Assembly: GCF_003952505.1 (NCBI RefSeq)
Contig: NZ_CP034450.1
Location: 4,774,001 to 4,838,000, forward strand
DNA from: Mesorhizobium sp. M4B.F.Ca.ET.058.02.1.1
GTDB lineage: Bacteria > Pseudomonadota > Alphaproteobacteria > Rhizobiales > Rhizobiaceae
Length of the DNA stretch: 64,000 nucleotides
Direction: 5' to 3'
The notes beneath the pieces are model-generated. The model was not told where the DNA came from. It saw only the letters and a program-made list of their open reading frames with translations, and made no database searches. Position numbers and translations under genes: made by a program. How positions within the stretch are numbered: position 1 is the first letter of the stretch; each line of letters starts with the position of its first letter. This document shows positions 9,126 to 18,349 of this stretch, one piece after another.

Positions 9126-9630
9126 TTACCAGTGGGCTGCCGCTTCACCGCAGCCGCAGTCGCCCCCACCGGTGCAATACGCGCCGTCCATCAGCCAGTT
9201 CGATCGCCGCCATGGCGGCCGGCGGCTGCAACGCCGCGAGCGCGAGCGGCTCATTCGCCGCGCCGTCGGCAAGCACCATCGTTGCCAGTTGTGGCACCTT
9301 GCAGGGGCCGTCAGGCCGAACTCGACACGCCAGCGAAATACTATGCTTGTGGCGACGCCCGGCTTCTCCGTCTCCTGCACGATCGCTCGCTTCTGCTCGT
9401 CGCTGAAGCGGCGCCGGTTCGATCGCCCATCCACCGCGTCCGGCATCAAGCGGTATTTGCGTCGCGCGCAATTAGCAGCGCTGCTTAATTGGGCTCGGGC
9501 ACTCGGATGAAGCAGGGATCGCCACTCGGTTTCGTCGCCGGATTTTTTCCAGGCGTTTGCGCCAGATCCGCAAAGCATGCGGCGACAGACCAAGTGCAGT
9601 GGCATACTCCGCAGCCCCCGAGGATTTCGG
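9126..9630 (-). pseudogene. IS66-family TnpA remnant, frameshifted
   Basis: The block NRRRFSDEQKRAIVQETEKP followed by IVFRWRVEFGL corresponds to the helix-turn-helix region of IS66 TnpA. An internal deletion is evident between the two halves of the motif. The TnpA tail IELADGRRV appears in another frame, so at least one frameshift is present. Further upstream a stretch LRIWRKRLEKIRRR looks like the N-terminal part of an IS66 accessory protein. It joins the TnpB fragment on one side and an M16-peptidase fragment on the other. Confidence 0.6.
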
Positions 9631-9634
9631 CCAA

Positions 9635-10000
9635 CAGGTCCAGCGCCTCTGCCTCGCCGGGTGAGGCTGTACGATAGGACGGCACCACCCATTGCGTGGA
9701 AAAGCGCGACACTGAAATGCGCACGTCGGTCAGCGTCACCGCGCGCTTGGCGTTCTGCTGCGGCTCGAACGGGCGGATGCCGGTTAGACCAGGAGCCGCC
9801 GGCACCGTTCCATACGTCTTCTCGGCCAGCCCCTTGACCGTCTCCGGCTCGACATCGCTGGCGACCAGCACGGCGCTGTTGGGCGTGTAATATTTGTCAT
9901 AGAAGGCCCTGTTCCAGTCCAGCTTCTCCATCTCCTGGATCCAGCCGATGACAGGCATTCAGTAGGGCTGGTTCTGCCAGAGCGTGGCGTGGACAGAAAG
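9635..10000 (-). pseudogene. M16 (pitrilysin-type) zinc peptidase fragment
   Basis: About 110 residues match the segment after the catalytic motif of M16 peptidases: VIGWIQEMEKLDWN, then FYDKYYTPNSAVLVASDV, then an ETVKGLAEKTYG helix. A TGA interrupts the frame just before MPVIGW (expected NQPYW-MPVIGW). The HxxEH zinc site and the C-terminal half are absent, and IS66 sequence replaces the 3' part. It is an internal fragment of a chromosomal-type gene trapped between mobile elements. Confidence 0.65.
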
Positions 10001-10016
10001 ATCACCGGCCGCGTGG

Positions 10017-10258
10017 CTAACGCTGGGCCGTAACACCGCGCTTCGGCCCAATCGACCGCGTGGCCACCAGCCATCGTGAGTTCGCGTACAGCACTGCCAA
10101 GGTCCTTGTCGTCTGACGAGCAGTAGTTGCATCAGGGGTGCCGAGCTCCAGTTCGAGGGCAGGATCCTTTTCTGAAGGTGACGCTACGCTGAACCCCGCG
10201 TGACGCAAATGTCCTGAGGCTTTCAGGCTGCTGTCAGCTTCGGGTGTCAGAAGCCGGC
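10017..10258 (-). pseudogene. Response-regulator 5' end plus promoter, second copy
   Basis: Minus-strand sequence encodes GGHAVDWAEA preceded by a frame-broken receiver start. It is clearly homologous over ~210 bp to the start and upstream region of the response-regulator gene at 19.4 kb (19382-19591). Shared blocks include the reading frame around HAVDWA, the GGAG-GTGCCGAGCTCCA start region, and the upstream CTTTCAGGCTGCTGTCAGC then GTGTCAG pattern. The coding part is truncated where the M16 fragment begins. The conserved upstream half suggests a regulator-binding promoter shared with the divergent DsbA-like gene at 10298. Confidence 0.6.
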
Positions 10259-10297
10259 CGTTGCTGCCCTGCCTTCCACCGTTACTTGGAGCCCCCC

Positions 10298-11005
10298 ATG
10301 CTTAATCCAAAAGCCGGCCCTATCGCCCTTTCAGTCCTAGCCCTGCTTTTTTCCGGGCTGGCGACGCGATATGGTCCAGTTATCAAAGACTATGTGCGCC
10401 AGCATGAAAACCATAGCCGGCTCGTCGCGCATTGGCGGAAGCTCATTCCAGAGCGGCGCGACGCACTCTTAAACGACGCCGCTGCGCCAACTGCTGGCAA
10501 CCCGAATGGCGACGTCCCTCTCGTCTTATTTTTGGACTACAACTGCCCGCGGTGCCGGGCGGAAGACCGTACAATCCAGCAAGCCCTCAAGCATGATCCC
10601 ATGCTGAAGGTTGTCTACAAACATTGTCCGGGCAAGAGACCGGGTTCCAAATTTGCCGCACTGGCGGCGCTCGCCTCCAGCAAACAGGGAAAATATGAGG
10701 CGTTCCATCACGCCCTTATGGCTGCTCGCGGCCAGCTCAGCCAATTCGACATCTTGACTATCGCACGACACGTTGGCCTCGACGTTGAGCAGCTCAAGCG
10801 GGACATGGAAGACCGCGCCATCGAAAGCGTCCTCGAGCGCAATTGCGCGCTCGCCAGGGAGCTGTACATCAACGTCACGCCGGCGTTGGTTCTCGGCGAC
10901 GAAGTGATTTCAGGTGTGCTCGAGATTCACACGCTGGAACGCTTCATCGCCAAGGAGCGGGAACAAGCTAAGCGTCGTGCCGGATCACCAACTTCGGCAT
11001 TTTGA
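10298..11005 (+). CDS. DsbA-family thioredoxin-fold oxidoreductase
   Basis: A 235-residue protein from ATG 10298 (an in-frame start at 10244 would add 18 residues overlapping the promoter). Residues 6-20 form one hydrophobic segment, acting as an uncleaved anchor or signal sequence into the periplasm. The thioredoxin-fold active site is C83-P-R-C86 in LFLDYNCPRC, and the cis-proline is P195 in NVTPALVLGD. The length and DxxCPxC context match Com1/DsbA-like thiol:disulfide oxidoreductases of Rhizobiales. Two extra cysteines (C110, C183) are present. It lies beside the duplicated response-regulator promoter and upstream of the broken omptin, a possible envelope-protein partner. The gene looks intact. 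Confidence 0.75.
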   Translation: MLNPKAGPIALSVLALLFSGLATRYGPVIKDYVRQHENHSRLVAHWRKLIPERRDALLNDAAAPTAGNPNGDVPLVLFLDYNCPRCRAEDRTIQQALKHDPMLKVVYKHCPGKRPGSKFAALAALASSKQGKYEAFHHALMAARGQLSQFDILTIARHVGLDVEQLKRDMEDRAIESVLERNCALARELYINVTPALVLGDEVISGVLEIHTLERFIAKEREQAKRRAGSPTSAF

Positions 11006-11294
11006 CAGCGTGGCGGCCGGTGCAATCCCGTTCTCTGGCCACGAGTGCCGCCTCTCGCGCCGGGCCAAATCTCTTATATGGCCCGGCAACGCGGTAGTGG
11101 GCGGACCACGCCGTTCTATGCAGCGCACCAGACAAAGGGCAATGACCAAAGCCGTCCCGGACATCGCATCGGAGTTCAACGTCTTTGCACCAATACCCAG
11201 CAATGGTCGCCGCGACAAACAACGCCTGCGAACGGGCGCTGTGAGCCGCCGTCGTTCAACGAAAGATCACCAACGGATATCCCGAGGAGGCCCC

Positions 11295-12211
11295 ATGAAT
11301 CGCTGCACATCAGCATTTGCAATTCTTGCTTTCGGCACGTTCTGCACATCGTCGACCATCGCCATGGCGGCGCATTCGACCACCTATTCAGCGCCCGACA
11401 AGAGCGTCGTGTTTCTTGGTGGCGTTGGCTACACCTGGCTAAAGGGCAACGAGCTTTTCTACGACGAAGTGGGCAATCGTATCAGCAAATTGATCTGGGA
11501 AACCGGCGCGCCGGTTCTGACCACCGGGCTAAAGGCCGAGGTCTGGAAGAACTGGACCATCTCAGCCAACGGCGTATTGCCGGACAGGATTGGTCGGATC
11601 AGTCAATCCACCCCGACACCCGCCTTGACCGCTACATCAACCTTGACATGGCAGCAGGCCCAGACTTCGTGATCAACGATGCCACGGTTATCAACCTTCA
11701 TGGCGGCTTCAAATACACCAACATGAAGTGGAAGGCCTATGGCGGTTCGTACATATATAGTGGGGACGGCTTCGGCTTTCGCGAGGATCGCGGCAAGTTC
11801 CCGGACGGCGAACCGGTCATCGATTACGAACAGCGCTAATTCGGCCTGTTCCTTGGCGCGGAAGCGACCACGACGCTCGGGAACTTGACGCTCTCGGGTC
11901 TGCTCCGCAGCGGCTTCACCGTTGATGCAAGCGCTGTTGACCATCACTGGCTGCGCGAGGAGGGGCGCGGCCTGCGATTTGAGGACGACTTCTTCACGGT
12001 GCCGTTTATCTCGGCCGGCGCCAAGATCGATTATCAGATGACCGACCGCGCCAGCGTCTTCCTGGCCGGCAATGTCGACAAATATTTTCGCAACAAAGGC
12101 TACAAAACGGCCTACAGCATCGCGACCGGCGAACAAGGAACCCACAAGGATAGCGCTGGCATGGACTTCTATGCCTTGACCCTGTCGGCCGGCTTCAAGC
12201 TGACGTTTTAA
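11295..12211 (+). pseudogene. Omptin-family outer-membrane protease, broken
   Basis: Starts at ATG 11295 after AGGAGG with a signal peptide of ~25 residues ending ...TIAMAA. Then come omptin features: a first strand VVFLGGVGYTWLKGNEL, YDEVGNRISKLIWE, the QDWSD-HPDT block (omptins have a D-D-W/H-P segment there), LDRYINLDMAAGPDF, and C-terminal beta-strands ending LTLSAGFKLTF with terminal Phe as in outer-membrane barrels. Two lesions are seen: a frameshift near 11575-11595 between NGVLP and AGQDWSD, and an in-frame TAA at 11838-11840 after DYEQR. Total length fits an omptin (~300 aa). Inactive unless the lesions are sequencing errors. Confidence 0.75.
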
Positions 12212-12908
12212 GCGCAGTCGTTTCTGACGCTGAGCACGTAAGACCATGCGTGCATTAAGGTCGCACAATGCCTCTGCGCGCAATCCATTTCAATCGCGGC
12301 TATCCAAGCGGCGCCGACGTCGGCCAGGATCTCAGGATTGTCCGGGCGGTCCGCCAGGCCTGGTATGGCCGGCGTGGAGGTGTTGTCCGCCGGTCATCCC
12401 GTCGATTTTAAGGTCCCGACGGCCGTCTGGCACCGGTGCGCGAGCCGCCAGAAAAGCGTGGCCTTCCGCGCGATCCCGAAGCCACAAACCGTGAGAACCC
12501 GTGCGACACCGCCGCATCACGTCGTGTCGTGCATCGAGGCTCGGGATAACCCAATGCACATGCTACCATGATGCATGTTCCATATGGGGCCTCCGAACTC
12601 ACCGCCTATCAGGTTCTGGGTCAGCTAACACGACTAAGGCGGCCGGCCAGAAACCCTGAACTTGAGGATGCCACTAGTTGGACGGATGATGCTGTTTCGC
12701 AACGGCGCAAGCTGCTGGATGAGGTGTCTCAGCGGATCAATGAGATCGGCTTGCCGATCCACCATCCTTGGTGGGGGTTGGCCTGGATGTCGTTCTTCCA
12801 ACGACCATTGAGAGGCTCGTCCCAGGCATCGCGTCGCCAAAGGATTGTTAAGGCATCAAGACGGCTTGTTGGTTGTGAGCGGAATCAGCGAGTGAGGGGT
12901 TAGGTAGG
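12212..12908. other. ~700 bp with no recognisable gene; one short hypothetical frame
   Basis: Nothing in either strand of 12212-12560 reads as a known protein. A plus-strand frame from about 12568 to 12903 contains YQVLGQLTRLRRPARNPE, then W-RRKLLDEVSQRINEIG, then LPIHHPWWGL. That looks like genuine coding sequence of a larger protein, because residues are well spaced and helical. I cannot assign it. It ends where the IS5 remnant starts, so it may be a truncated fragment. Confidence 0.3.
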
Positions 12909-13662
12909 CTAGGCCGTGTGGACAGTTACCGCAACCATAGGACAATAGCCGCGAGAGTGACAACGGCGCGGTAATTGCGGGCGGTTTTCTCGATGCGGGT
13001 TGCGAACCTGGCGGAACTGCTTGAGTTGGAGAAGCAAGCACTCGACGAGGTGACGCGGGGCATAGAGGTGCTTGTCGAGCGGATATTTGAGCGAGCGCGA
13101 TGGGTTGTTGGGTATGACAGCGACCGAATTCTTGGCGGCGATGGCTTGGCGTAAATAGGAGGCGTCATAGGCGGTGTCGGCCAGGACCACGTCGGCGGAC
13201 AGTCCTTCGATCAAGCTGGGGCTTGCGGCGCGTCGCCCTTTTGCCCTGCAGTAAGCGTGAAACGCACAGGCACCCCAATCCGCGAACGGCCATGTGTAAC
13301 TGGGTACTCAAGCCGCCGCGGGAGCGACCAAGGGCTTTGTCTTCAGACCCCCTTTTTGGCCCCAAGCATGTTGGTGGGCTCGGACGATGGTGGAATCGAT
13401 GATTAGATATTCGAAGTCCGGATCATCGGACGTCGCCTCGAAGATGCGCCACCAGATACCCTTGCTGCTCCATTGGCTGAAGCGGCGGAATACGCTGTTC
13501 CAATCGCCGAATACATTGGGAAGATCGCGCCAGGGGGGAGCCCGTTCGCACAATCCATAGGACCGCCTGGACGAACATCCGATTATCGCGGCCCGTCGAG
13601 CCCTTCTGATCAGGACGCCCGATGATCAGCGGCGACATCCTATCCCACGCCGCGTCACTCAA
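12909..13662 (-). pseudogene. IS5-family transposase (IS427-like), frameshifted
   Basis: Read leftwards from ATG 13662. The N-terminal block is MSDAAWDRMSPLI and DNRMFVQAVLWIVRTGSP; after a frameshift WRDLPNVFGDWNSVFRRF and YLIIDSTIVRAHQHAWGQKG (first DDE Asp); then SADVVLADTAYDASYLR (second Asp) and a C-terminal RNYRAVVTLAAIVLWLR. At least three frame changes separate these pieces. The order and motifs are those of two-frame IS5/IS427 transposases, but the number of shifts exceeds the single programmed one, so it is probably dead. Confidence 0.75.
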
Positions 13663-14089
13663 TAATCAACCGATCCATTACACCCAAGGCTGCCTCCAAA
13701 AGCAGTCTTGAATCACGCTGCGGTCAAAAAGGAAATCTGGAGGCTTCTGTGAGGTCCGCATGCTCAACGCAGCACACCCGCTAGTCTTCGGACCTCATTG
13801 CAAGCCGGATTGAACGAAGCCGCGGGACGGTCCGGCGGTATGGGGATTGTGGCCTGGAGGAGCGGCCGGGATCGTCGGCGCCAGGCTGGTGAAGGGCATT
13901 CACGATGCGGCGACAGCGAAGGATGGTACGGTGGAAGACGGAACCGGGATGGCGCGAGCCGTCGGATAGGCTGCAGTGCTTTCTATCGCCGGGCTGGCTG
14001 TTTGCGGCTTTGTGCGGCGGGCCAAGGGTGGGTGCCGGCGCGGATGGCGACGGATACCGACCCGGGTGATGTGGACGCACCCGGCGTGA
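13663..14089. other. Probable IS91-family non-coding end
   Basis: A 427-bp G+C-rich stretch between the IS5 remnant and the stop of the IS91-family transposase. Neither strand shows a recognisable protein. It lies immediately downstream of the transposase 3' end and probably represents the terminal region of that element plus flank. I could not define an oriIS or terIS sequence. Confidence 0.35.
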
Positions 14090-15021
14090 TCATGAGGTGT
14101 CGTTCCGGAAGGGGCGCGGCGGTGCCTGGCCGCACCGCCAGATGGCGAGCGTGATCATTGGCTCTCTGCAGCAGGGGCAGCGATGCGCCGCCGCAAGGCG
14201 CTCGGCGGCGACAGCGGCGCTTTCGGGATCCGGTTTGAGCTCGTTCTGCTGCGATCCGGCCAGCAGCCTGTGGCACAGGTCGAGCTTGGCGGCGCGACTA
14301 CCGTGGCAAGGAAGCCGTAGTGGCGGATGCGATGGAAACCGTCGGGCAGCGTGTTCAGGAGAAAGTGACGGATGAACTCGTGCGCGTCGAGCGTCATGAT
14401 CTTCGTCTTGCCGCGCTGGCGGTAGTCCCGCCAGCGGAACGCGACCCGATCGTCGGCCGTTCTGATCAGTCGGGAATTGGCGATGGCGACGCGATGGGTG
14501 TAGCGGCCGAGATAGCCAGCACCTGCTTCGGCCCGCCGAAGGGCGGCTTGGCGTAGACGACCCATTGATAGCGACGAACCTCGGCGAGCAAGCAGACGAA
14601 GGCATCAGGCTTTGCCAGGTAGGCGAAATCGCCGAAGAAGCCCAGCCGACCCTCATCATAGGCCGCTCGGAGTTCCTCCAGAAAGAGACGGCGGAACAGG
14701 CGCGACAGCACACGCACGGGCAGGAAGAACCCCGGCCGGCAGGCGACCCATCGCCCTCCATCGAGTGAGATGCCGCCGGGACGATGCAATGGAGGTGGGG
14801 ATGATAGGTGAGGATCTGGCCCCAGCTGTGCAGCACCGCGATGAGACCGATCCCGGCGCCGAGATGTCTGGGATCTGCGGCGATGGTGCGCAGCGTCTCG
14901 GCGACCGCCTTGAACAGGATCGTGTAGACCGCCGCCTTGTTCTGGAAGGCGATCGCGGCGATCTCGGCGGGCAGCGTGAACACCACGTGGAAGTAGGGAA
15001 CCGGCATAAGCTCGTCCTGCC
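14090..15021 (-). pseudogene. IS91-family transposase, truncated and frameshifted
   Basis: The minus strand begins ELMPVPYFHVVFTLPAEIA, then LGAGIGLIAVLHSWGQ and TYHPHLHCIVPA (the HPHLH metal-binding motif of the HUH/Y1 nuclease). In a second frame GISLDGGRWVACRPGFFLP follows, and in a third YLGRYTHRVAIANSRL (containing the YxxR-type tyrosine region). The C-terminus ends in the first frame with RCPCCREPM. Two or more frameshifts are required. The zinc-finger N-terminus is missing because the IS21 element end (15022) abuts the coding sequence. Confidence 0.75.
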
Positions 15022-15136
15022 TGTGATTTTTCATGGAATGAGGACCCCGTTTGAGGGGTGATTTTTGTCGAAACGGGACCCCTTAACGTGGGGTCATCAA
15101 GATGCCTCCGGTTTGATCGGAGGCATTTGTGTTTGG

Positions 15137-16626
15137 ATGTTGGTTGTGGAGACGATTGCAAAGATACGCCGGCTGTCGCTGGTCCAGGGGAAGTCGATCA
15201 AGGCGATTTGCCGGGAGTTGAAGATCTCCCGGAAGGTGGTGCGCAAGGTGCTGCGATCGGACGAGACAGAGTTCCGCTACGAGCGCAAGCATCAGCCCTA
15301 TCCCAGCATGGGAGCCTGGCGAGAGAAGCTGGATCTGCTGCTGTCGGCGAATGCGTCGAAGCCTCAGCGTGAGCGGCTGACGCTGATCCGCATCTTCGAG
15401 GAGCTTCGCGGCCTCGGCTATGACGGCAGCTACAGTTCGGTGTGGCGGCATGCGCAGGACTGGGATGAGCAACACGGCAGCGCCGCGGCCGAGGCCTACA
15501 TTCCGCTGAGCTTCGCACCGGGTGAGGCCTACCAATTTGACTGGAGCCACGAGGTTGTCCTGCTGAACGGCGTGACGGTGACCGTGAAGGTTGCGCACAT
15601 GCGGCTCTGTCACAGTCGCATGTTCTTCGTTCGGGCCTATCCCGCGAGACGCAGGAGATGGTGTTTGACGCCCATGATCGGGCGTTCGCCTTCTTCCGCG
15701 GAGCGTGCACGCGCGGCATCTATGATAATATGAAGACGGCGGTGGACGCGATCTTCATCGGCAGGGATCGCCGCTACAACCGCCGCTTTGCGCAGATGTG
15801 CGGGCATTACCTTGTCGAGCCGGAGGCATGCACGCCGGCGTCGGGTTGGGAGAAGGGCGAAGTCGAGAACCAGGTGGGACTGGTGCGCGAACGCTTCTTC
15901 ACGCCGAGGCTACGCTTCAGGAGGATCTGAACGGCTGGCTGGCCGACAAATGCGTCGCCTATGCCAAGGCGCATCGGCATCCCGAGCAGGGCGATCGCAC
16001 GGTCTGGGAGGTGTTTGAGGAGGAGCGGGCCAGCTTCATCCCCTATGCCGGGCGCTTCGACGACTTCCACTGCGTTCCCGCCTCGGTGTCGAAGACCTGC
16101 ACGGTGCGCTTCGACAACAACAAATACTCGGTGCTGTCGAGCACCGTCGGCCGGCCGGTCGAGATCCATGCCTATGCCGATCGGATCGTCATCCGCCAGG
16201 ATGGTGCGGTGGTCGGCGAACATGCCCGCTGCTTCGGCCGCAACGAGGTGATCTACGATCCATGGCACTACGTGCCGGTGCTGGCCCGCAAGCCTGGCGG
16301 ACTACGCAACGGCGCACCATTCCGTGGCTGGGTTCTACCGGCGGCCATGGAGAAGGTGCGTCGCAAGCTCAAGGCTGCCGATGACGGCGACCGGCAGATG
16401 GTGTCGATCCTCACTTGCGTGCTGAGTGACGGATTGAACGCGGTCGAGGCGGCCTGTCAGGAAGCCCTCGATCATGGTGTCTCATCGGCGGCGGTGATCC
16501 TCAACAGCCTGGCCCGCAGCCGCGATCCGGAGCCGGGCACGATCCTTTCCATTCCACAGGCGCTGAAGCTGGCTCACGAGCCGATCGCCGACTGCGCCCG
16601 CTATGACAGTCTCAGGAGGACAAACA
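15137..16626 (+). pseudogene. istA: IstA transposase of IS21 family, two frameshifts
   Basis: The N-terminal helix-turn-helix MLVVETIAKIRRLSLVQG and AICRELKISRKVVRKVL starts at ATG 15137. The integrase core follows: AYQFDWSHEVVLLNG (first Asp), then in another frame YDNMKTAVDAIFIGRDRRYN (second Asp) and SGWEKGEVENQVG (Glu), then in a third frame the C-terminal DRIVIRQDGAVVGEH and RCFGRNEVIYDPWHYVPVL. Frame changes occur near 15650 and 15900, so a full-length IstA cannot be made without correction. The downstream istB is open. Confidence 0.8.
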
Positions 16627-16629
16627 GCC

Positions 16630-17364
16630 ATGGAACGCACCGAAGTGCTGGAACTGATGGGAGTGCTGAAGCTCTACGGGATGCGATCGGCCTATGACGA
16701 GATCATGGGCGTCGCCATCAAGCGGCAGCACGAGCCGCCGAGGATCGTCGGCGATCTGCTGCAGGCCGAGATATCGGAGAAGCAGGCGCGCTCCATCAAA
16801 TACCAGCTCACCGTCGCCAAGCTGCCGCTGGCGAAAGACATCGACGACTTCGACTTCACCGGGACGCCAGTCAACGAGAGTCTGATCCGTGATCTCGCCG
16901 GCGGCGCCTTCGTTGCCGATCAGCGCAATGTCGTCCTGGTCGGCGGCACCGGCACGGGCAAGTCGCATCTGGCGATCGCCATTGCCCGGGCACTGATCCG
17001 CAACGGTGCACGCGGGCGCTTCTTCAATGTCGTCGACCTGGTCAACAGGCTCGAGACCGAGACCCGTGCCGGCCGACAGGGACGTATCGCCGACCATCTC
17101 ACTCGGCTCGACTTCGTCGTGTTCGATGAACTCGGCTATCTTCCCTTCGCCCAGGCCGGCGGGCAGTTGCTCTCCCATCTCGTCTCCAAGCTCTACGAGC
17201 GCACCAGCGTCATCATCACCACCAACCTCGCCTTCGGCGAATGGCCGAGCGTCTTCGGTGATGCCAAGATGACCACCGTGCTGCTCGATCGCCTGACGCA
17301 CCACTGCGAAATCGTCGAGACCGGAAACGACTCCTGGCGCTTCAAAAGCCGATCCCAAAGCTGA
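16630..17364 (+). CDS. istB: IstB AAA+ helper ATPase of IS21
   Basis: A 244-residue AAA+ ATPase that clamps target DNA and stimulates the IstA transposase. Start ATG 16630 has AGGAGG ~12 bp upstream. Walker [13 protein letters not shown] lies near residue 105 and Walker [13 protein letters not shown] near 165. [19 protein letters not shown] and [15 protein letters not shown] are the characteristic IstB C-terminal blocks. Length and motifs are complete, so this gene is probably functional, although its istA partner is frameshifted. Confidence 0.88.
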   Translation: MERTEVLELMGVLKLYGMRSAYDEIMGVAIKRQHEPPRIVGDLLQAEISEKQARSIKYQLTVAKLPLAKDIDDFDFTGTPVNESLIRDLAGGAFVADQRNVVLVGGTGTGKSHLAIAIARALIRNGARGRFFNVVDLVNRLETETRAGRQGRIADHLTRLDFVVFDELGYLPFAQAGGQLLSHLVSKLYERTSVIITTNLAFGEWPSVFGDAKMTTVLLDRLTHHCEIVETGNDSWRFKSRSQS

Positions 17365-17632
17365 AGTCGAAAAGCCAATCAGCCGCGCCCGATCAGGCTG
17401 TGCAACCCCGACCAGCTTCGCCTGATCGGGCGCTCACCGGCGTGCCCTTCACCGCCCCAAACCGGGGTCCCTTTTACGCGAAAATGCGGGGTCCGGATTC
17501 CACGGTCATTGACAGCCGCTCGCGAGCGCGCCCTCGATAGCGCTGTAGCGAGCGAGCGGCTTTGCGGTGGTCATCGACAGTTCGCCGGTAAGGTCGGGTT
17601 GCTGACACCAACCTGATTCGAAGGAACCATCG

Positions 17633-18126
17633 ATGACCGACGACATGATGAACCTGCGCGCGCTCGTGCAGAAGACTCCGGACTCCGATCTCTTGCGCGA
17701 GCTGATTGGTTTTGCCGCCGAGCGGCTGATGGAGCTGGAGGTTGGGGCCGTCACCGGCGCCGCCTATGGCGAGAAGAGCCCGTGGCCACGGCCCAGCGCA
17801 ACGGCTATCGCGAGCGCGACTGGGAGACGACGCGCGCCGGCACCGTCGAGCTGCGCATCCCCAAGCTCAGGAAGGGCTCCTCTTTCCCCGGTTTCCTCGA
17901 ACCACGCCGCATGGCCGAGAAGGCGCTGACCGCCGTCATCCAGGAGGCCTACGTCCAGGGTATCTCGACCCGCTCGGTCGACGCTGGTCAAGGCCATGGG
18001 CATGAGCGGCATCTCCAAAAGCCAGGTCAGCCGGCTGTGCGAAGAGATAGACGGCAAGGTCAAAGCGTTCCTTGAAAGACCCATCGAGGGCGACACCACT
18101 CCCTGGGACACGATCTGGGAATCCTA
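17633..18126 (+). pseudogene. IS256-family transposase, N-terminal fragment
   Basis: Begins [19 protein letters not shown], then [17 protein letters not shown] in one frame. After a frameshift it gives [20 protein letters not shown] and [20 protein letters not shown], then in a third frame [19 protein letters not shown]. This is the start of an IS256-type mutator transposase (Transposase_mut). It stops at about residue 160, before most of the DDE catalytic domain. Different in sequence from the full IS256 copy at 57.4 kb. Confidence 0.75.
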
Positions 18127-18349
18127 GATCTAAGTTGTCAGCGCAAGTGTAAACGCCTTAAGCTTCGGCGAGGCCGCGGTATGCTTGTCCCACGCCAGTG
18201 GATTGGTATGTGGTGTGCCCCGCGAAAGCTGACTTCCTCTGGCGAGCCGGCCCACCGCGGGTTTGGTTACCACCACTGTTTGACATTCTCGTTGCCCAGC
18301 AGCGTACAATACTTCCTACGCCCAACCTGGTCGCTGCAGCAAACCAGTG

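Larger units (their letters stand above)
15022..17514 (+). mobile_element. IS21-family insertion sequence (2493 bp)
   Basis: Both ends begin TGT and share an imperfect terminal inverted repeat. The left end reads TGTGATTTTTC then TGGAAT; the right end (reverse complement) reads TGTCAATGACC then TGGAAT; both continue into GGACCCCG. Repeated GGGACCCC motifs just inside each end resemble the multiple terminal repeats of IS21 elements. It carries istA (broken) and istB (open). The flanks (…TCCTGCC and GCCGCTCG…) do not match, so no target duplication is visible. The left neighbour is IS91, the right an IS256 fragment, suggesting later rearrangement. Confidence 0.75.

Noticed and set aside
16612..17358. 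248-codon minus-strand frame opposite istB
   Set aside because: Antisense to a complete IstB with Walker motifs.
15022..17514. Simple IS21 insertion into the IS91 transposase
   Set aside because: Left and right flanks are different elements and there is no matching target duplication, so a simple insertion is not supported.
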